A model generated the notes under the pieces. That model was not told the DNA's origin. It saw nothing but the letters and a program-made list of their open reading frames with translations, and ran no database searches. Source: Bdellovibrio sp. SKB1291214 (GTDB lineage: Bacteria; Bdellovibrionota; Bdellovibrionia; Bdellovibrionales; Bdellovibrionaceae). From it: 64,000 nt of DNA. Location: assembly GCF_002209355.2 (NCBI RefSeq), contig NZ_CP106855.1, forward strand, positions 3,410,001 to 3,474,000. The letters run 5' to 3'. The translations under genes and the position numbers were made by a program. This document shows, in pieces, positions 60,787-64,000 of this stretch (position 1 is the first letter of the stretch; every line of letters begins with the position of its first letter).

Positions 60787-61908
60787 TTACGGAGTTACCG
60801 TCGTAATGTACTTACGATTTGGTCCATCTACTTGAATCACCACAGCACTTTTCACGGCGTCGCGATTATCATTCAATGAGATTTTTCCAGTCACTCCCGG
60901 GAAATCTTTTGTTTTCGCTAGTTCATCACGAATAGCTTTGCCTGACAAGTCTGGAGCGCGTTCTATCGCGGCTGCCAAGATTTTTGCAGCATCGTAACCC
61001 AAGGCTGCCAATGAATCCGGAGTTTCGTTGTATTTAGCTTTGAATTTTTTGATGAACTCAGTCACTGCAGGATCTGTCGACTCAACCGTATAATGATTAG
61101 AGTAGTAATTTCCGTTGATCGCTTCTTTGCCAATCTCATGAAGTTTGTCAGAATCCCAGCCGTCGCCACCCATCAATGGGGCTTTGATTCCCAATTGACG
61201 AGCTTGTTGTGCGATCAAGCCTACTTCAGTGTAGTAGCCTGGAACGTAAACAGCTTCTGGATTTTTAGAGCGGATTTGCGTCAATTGAGCTTTGAAATCA
61301 ATATCGCCTGCTTGATAAGAAACGTCAGCGACGATTTCACCGCCACGTTTTTTGAAGTCATTTAGGAATGCATCAGCTAAACCTACAGAGTAATCGTTTT
61401 TTACATCACGAAGGATCGCTACTTTTTTAACTTTCAAAGTTTCATTGGCAAATTTCGCCATCACAGAGCCTTGGAAAGGATCGATAAAGCAAACGCGGAA
61501 AACATAGTCACCGATTTTAGTGACATCTGGATTCGTGGAGGCGGGAGAAACAAAAGGAACACCTTTTGCTTGAGCAATGGGAGCTGCCGCTTTCGAGCGA
61601 CCGCTGGCAACACCACCAAGGACAGCTACCACTTTATTTTGAGTAATCAAACGAGTTGTCGCGGCAGCGGCCTCTTCGTTTTTACCTTGGTCGTCCATGG
61701 TTTTAAGTTCGATTTTTTTACCTTTGATACCGCCAGCCGCATTGATCTCGTCAAATGCCAAGCGCACGCCTTTGTTAGAGCTTAATCCGAAAGTGGCATC
61801 GCTACCGGAGAGTGAATCGTATTCACCGATCATGATGACGTTATCTTTTTTTGTACAGCCAGCTAGCAAAGGAAGAGCTAGCAAAAGGGAGACGAACAGA
61901 CGTTTCAT
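60787..61908 (-). CDS. livK: Branched-chain/neutral amino-acid-binding lipoprotein LivK/LivJ-like
   Basis: A 373-residue type I periplasmic binding protein. A lipobox (LALPLLAGC, Cys18) is clear, so the protein is probably membrane-anchored rather than free. VIMIGEYDSLSGSDATFG, AVLGGVASGRSKAAAP and VYVPGYYTEVGLIAQQAR are family features. It leads the liv operon. Its Shine-Dalgarno (AAGAGG) lies inside a long inverted repeat at 61914-61977, so its translation may be controlled. The ligand may be any branched or neutral amino acid; for a predator, prey-derived amino acids are a natural substrate (inference). Confidence 0.93.
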   Translation of the reverse strand: MKRLFVSLLLALPLLAGCTKKDNVIMIGEYDSLSGSDATFGLSSNKGVRLAFDEINAAGGIKGKKIELKTMDDQGKNEEAAAATTRLITQNKVVAVLGGVASGRSKAAAPIAQAKGVPFVSPASTNPDVTKIGDYVFRVCFIDPFQGSVMAKFANETLKVKKVAILRDVKNDYSVGLADAFLNDFKKRGGEIVADVSYQAGDIDFKAQLTQIRSKNPEAVYVPGYYTEVGLIAQQARQLGIKAPLMGGDGWDSDKLHEIGKEAINGNYYSNHYTVESTDPAVTEFIKKFKAKYNETPDSLAALGYDAAKILAAAIERAPDLSGKAIRDELAKTKDFPGVTGKISLNDNRDAVKSAVVIQVDGPNRKYITTVTP

Positions 61909-61913
61909 TTAAA

Positions 61914-61977
61914 GACCTCTTATGTAAGTGCTAGAACGCGAATAGCGTTTAGAATTCAAGCATCTACAAAAGAGGTC
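61914..61977 (-). promoter_or_regulatory. Long stem-loop that contains the livK ribosome-binding site
   Basis: On the transcribed strand, GACCTCTTTTGTAGATGCT pairs with AGCACTTACATAAGAGGTC: 17 of 19 positions pair, one of them G-U. An inner AACGC/GCGTT stem lies around the loop. The 3' arm holds the livK Shine-Dalgarno AAGAGG, 7 bases before the ATG, so the folded state would hide it. It also lies at the pfkA 3' end and could double as a terminator, although only TTT follows. Confidence 0.6.
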
Positions 61978-61985
61978 AAGAGTTT

Positions 61986-62975
61986 TTAAGTCGCTAAAAC
62001 ACTTGCAAGGCTGATAAGGTCAAGTTGGGCTTTTTTCTCGTTTTTCGTTACAATGTCGAGAGGTACTTCGATCAACTTTTCACCGTCAGTGCCGATCATG
62101 ATGTCGCAATGACCTTTTAGCAATGAATCCACGGCGGCAGCACCCATGCGGCTTGCAAGGATACGGTCTGCTGCAGTTGGGGATCCACCACGCTGTTGGT
62201 GACCCAAGATGCAAACTTTTGCATCCCAGCCAGTTTTCTTACGAATGGCATCGGCCAAATCGTAAGCGCGTCCCGGTTTTTGTCCCTCTGCCGTTACAAG
62301 GATAGAGCTTGTTTTACCACGAGCGATGCCGTCTTTGATGCGATCAACAGCTTTATCCACTGTTGTTGAAGATTCAGGGGCGAAGATTTCTTCAGCACCG
62401 CCAGCAAGGCCCACGTAAGAAGCGATGAAGCCAGAATTGCGACCCATCACTTCAACGATGAACAGACGATCATGAGAAGCCGCTGTATCACGGATTCTGT
62501 CAATCGCTTCCAAAGCCGTGTTCACAGCCGTATCAAAGCCGATGGTTTTATCAGAACCAAAGATGTCGTTATCGATTGTGCCCGGCACTCCCACGATCGG
62601 AATTTGATGTTCTTCCCAAAGAGCATGAGCCCCGCGGAAGGAACCATCACCACCGATACATACAAGGGCGTCGATGCTGTGAGCTTTCAAGTTAGCAGCG
62701 GCTTTTGCGCGGCCTTCGGGCTTTGTGAATTCAGTCGAGCGACCTGTTTTAATAACAGTACCGCCACGCTGAATGATGTTGGCAACATAACGTTGGTCGA
62801 TAGATTCAATGTGATTTTCGATCATGCCGACATAGCCTTGCATAACACCGAACACATCGAGTTTGTTTGCGATCGCCGCACGAACTACTGCGCGAAGAGC
62901 TGCATTCATTCCCGGAGCATCGCCACCGCTTGTATAAACACCTAATCTTTGGATTTTTTTACTGAAAGTCGCCAT
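61986..62975 (-). CDS. pfkA: 6-phosphofructokinase, ATP-type
   Basis: A 329-residue kinase of glycolysis. VYTSGGDAPGMNAALR at the N-terminus, GGDGSFRGA (glycine in the ATP-type position), VPGTIDNDIFGSD, MGRNSGFIA, and GHQQRGGSPTAADR are present. Expected allosteric sites are not resolved by eye. The Shine-Dalgarno is weak. It reads into the livK leader. Confidence 0.95.
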   Translation of the reverse strand: MATFSKKIQRLGVYTSGGDAPGMNAALRAVVRAAIANKLDVFGVMQGYVGMIENHIESIDQRYVANIIQRGGTVIKTGRSTEFTKPEGRAKAAANLKAHSIDALVCIGGDGSFRGAHALWEEHQIPIVGVPGTIDNDIFGSDKTIGFDTAVNTALEAIDRIRDTAASHDRLFIVEVMGRNSGFIASYVGLAGGAEEIFAPESSTTVDKAVDRIKDGIARGKTSSILVTAEGQKPGRAYDLADAIRKKTGWDAKVCILGHQQRGGSPTAADRILASRMGAAAVDSLLKGHCDIMIGTDGEKLIEVPLDIVTKNEKKAQLDLISLASVLAT

Positions 62976-62999
62976 TGCGAAAGATTAGCTCTGTGCGCC

Positions 63000-63149
63000 G
63001 GAAATTTCAAAGGGAATCCCCGTGCTCTACGCATTCCGCGACACGCCATCCGGGCTCAGCCGTGGCTCGCCTTCGGCGAGTGCGCGCCATCCGGGCGCCC
63101 ACGGAGGTCGCTGCATGCGCAGAGCACGGGGATTCACTTTGAAATTTCC
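63000..63149. mobile_element. 150-bp inverted-repeat element (MITE-like or large structured RNA)
   Basis: The terminal 29 bases (63000-63028 and 63121-63149) are inverted copies with 28 matches; the left arm begins GGAAATTTCAAAGGGAATCC. Inside, 14 more bases pair imperfectly (11 of 14), CCGTGG (63060-63065) faces CCACGG (63099-63104), and CTCGCC TTC GGCGAG (63066-63080) forms an inner hairpin. CGCCATCCGGGC occurs twice as a direct repeat (63044 and 63085). The centre is GC-rich against an AT-leaning flank. It carries no plausible gene and no target-site duplication is obvious. Confidence 0.65.
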
Positions 63150-63346
63150 TGTTCAGTGCTAATTAACGGTGGGGATCTTTAGAAAATGTATCGCATGAAG
63201 CGGAGTGTTGTATCCTGCGCTGGTGGTAGATCCAGTGGTGTCGCGGGTTGCGTACGTTTTGGTGGGGATTGTGTAACTGGATGTTTATGGGTTTCTTGGG
63301 GCGTAGGATGAAATGGTGGAGAGTGAGTAAGTGTTTTGGGAAATAA
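63150..63346. other. G/T-rich non-coding spacer
   Basis: About 200 bases between the inverted-repeat element and the HU terminator. The plus strand is unusually rich in G and T (GTTTTGGTGGGGATTGTGTA). I see no ORF with a start and Shine-Dalgarno, no promoter pair, and no stable hairpin. It may be decayed sequence. Confidence 0.5.
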
Positions 63347-63374
63347 AAAAGGCGCTCCCGGGGGAACGCCTTTT
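63347..63374 (-). terminator. Terminator after the HU gene
   Basis: AAAAGGCG (63347-63354) and CGCCTTTT (63367-63374) enclose a CTCCC/GGGGG pairing interior. On the minus strand a run of T follows. Confidence 0.85.
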
Positions 63375-63399
63375 AATGATTTTAATTAGTGTTAACTAA

Positions 63400-63672
63400 T
63401 TACTTAACCATTGATTTGAATTCAGCGCCAGCGCGGAATTTTGGAGCCCATGCAGCTGGGATTTTGATTGCTTTACCAGTTTGTGGGTTGCGACCAGTGC
63501 GAGCTTTACGTTTAGCTTTAGTGAAAGTACCGAAGCCTACTAGTTTAACATCGTCACCTTTTTTAACTGCTTTTTTGATGTTCTCTACTGCGCAGTCAAG
63601 GATAGTTTCTGCTTGAGCTTTAGAAACTTTAGTTTCGCCAGCGATTTTTTCGATCAATTGAGCCTTGTTCAT
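63400..63672 (-). CDS. hup: HU-family DNA-binding protein
   Basis: A 90-residue histone-like protein. MNKAQLIEKIAGETKVSKAQ at the start, the beta-arm RKARTGRNPQTGKAIKIPA and the final FRAGAEFKSMVK match HU (type beta/alpha). ATG at 63672 with GAGGAG five bases upstream. It binds and bends DNA without strong sequence preference. It has its own promoter and terminator. Confidence 0.96.
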   Translation of the reverse strand: MNKAQLIEKIAGETKVSKAQAETILDCAVENIKKAVKKGDDVKLVGFGTFTKAKRKARTGRNPQTGKAIKIPAAWAPKFRAGAEFKSMVK

Positions 63673-63756
63673 GTGAACTCCTCTTTGTGACACATTTGTG
63701 TGTCCCCGTTGTTAATACATCCTGATGATAAATTCTCGTCTTCCAATGACTTTCAA

Positions 63757-63785
63757 ATAACAAATTAAAAATGCTTGTTCGTCAA
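63757..63785 (-). promoter_or_regulatory. Sigma-70-like promoter of the HU gene
   Basis: On the minus strand: TTGACG (63785-63780) and TGTTAT (63762-63757) separated by 17 bases. Transcription would start near 63750, leaving a leader of about 78 bases with a GACACA/TGTGTC hairpin at 63689-63704. Confidence 0.55.
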
Positions 63786-63843
63786 TAGCATTTTGCGAAA
63801 AAGGCTCGCACAGCCAATTTCGCGTGCATGTAATTAACGTTGA

Positions 63844-64000
63844 TTAATGTTTGTGACTGCTTCCATCTTCATCATCGTCGTAAGCATCATCGATGGAAGT
63901 TAAAGAATCACTTGAAGATTGATTGCTCACGGGAATGCGATATCCCTCGGAAGCCCATTCACCAAGATCAATCAGACGGCAACGTTCCGAACAGAATGGT
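63844..64000 (-). CDS. yacG: YacG-like zinc-ribbon protein (C-terminal part, cut by window edge)
   Basis: The last 51 or so residues are visible: [20 protein letters not shown] is the YacG (DUF329) C-terminal zinc-binding and adjacent motif, followed by an acidic tail ([15 protein letters not shown]). YacG inhibits DNA gyrase in E. coli. The N-terminal CPxC part lies beyond base 64000. Confidence 0.88.
   Translation of the reverse strand, partial: PFCSERCRLIDLGEWASEGYRIPVSNQSSSDSLTSIDDAYDDDEDGSSHKH

Overview
The window looks like chromosome of a Bdellovibrio-type predatory bacterium (Bdellovibrionota). This rests on inference from gene content: many lipoproteins and secreted hydrolases, a C5-type heme cluster, an Mla-like lipid transport locus, a flgBC-fliEFGHIJ-MotE-like-fliK-flgD-flgE cluster, a full amino-acid Liv ABC transporter, frequent GTG/TTG starts, and pervasive ATGA/TAATG translational coupling. 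No tRNA, rRNA, CRISPR array or prophage was recognised.

Region 1 (1-9200) is heme biosynthesis. Reading leftward: hemA, a hemC-hemD fusion, hemL, a sensor kinase, a response regulator, hemE, hemN and the start of a hemY/hemG-like oxidase. hemB is divergent on the right. Apart from the cut oxidase the set covers glutamyl-tRNA to protoporphyrinogen, and a two-component system sits inside the same overlapping gene string.

Region 2 (9200-37300) is housekeeping and envelope genes: lipoproteins and small secreted proteins of unknown role, a TolB-like lipoprotein, mutY, an agmatinase-family gene, a REP-associated-transposase-like gene framed by inverted repeats, a phospholipase D-family lipoprotein, an NtrC-type regulator, a soluble PAS/GAF kinase with a HAD hydrolase and an M14 murein-amidase-like enzyme, glmU-glmS, mltF, tdk, trmFO, a DciA-like protein, a trypsin-like lipoprotein with a coupled unknown secreted protein, and an mlaD-mlaF-mlaE operon led by a lipoprotein.

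Region 3 (37400-53500) is a long rightward flagellar cluster. It begins with an AMIN/TPR-type periplasmic protein preceded by a sigma-54-like promoter, then a sigma-54-activator-like AAA+ protein that has lost its GAFTGA loop, then basal body, export, motor, hook-length and hook genes. The leaders of fliF and flgE can fold into hairpins.

Region 4 (53500-64000) holds an OmpR/EnvZ-type two-component pair, a polytopic membrane protein, the livK-H-M-G-F transporter (livK has a long leader stem-loop that contains its own Shine-Dalgarno), pfkA, a 150-bp inverted-repeat element, an HU gene with a recognisable promoter and terminator, and the 3' end of yacG. The strongest candidates for something undescribed are the inverted-repeat element at 63000-63149, the GAFTGA-less AAA+ regulator, the livK leader hairpin, the kinase/regulator pair inside the heme operon, and the REP-like palindromes that may belong to the transposase-like gene.
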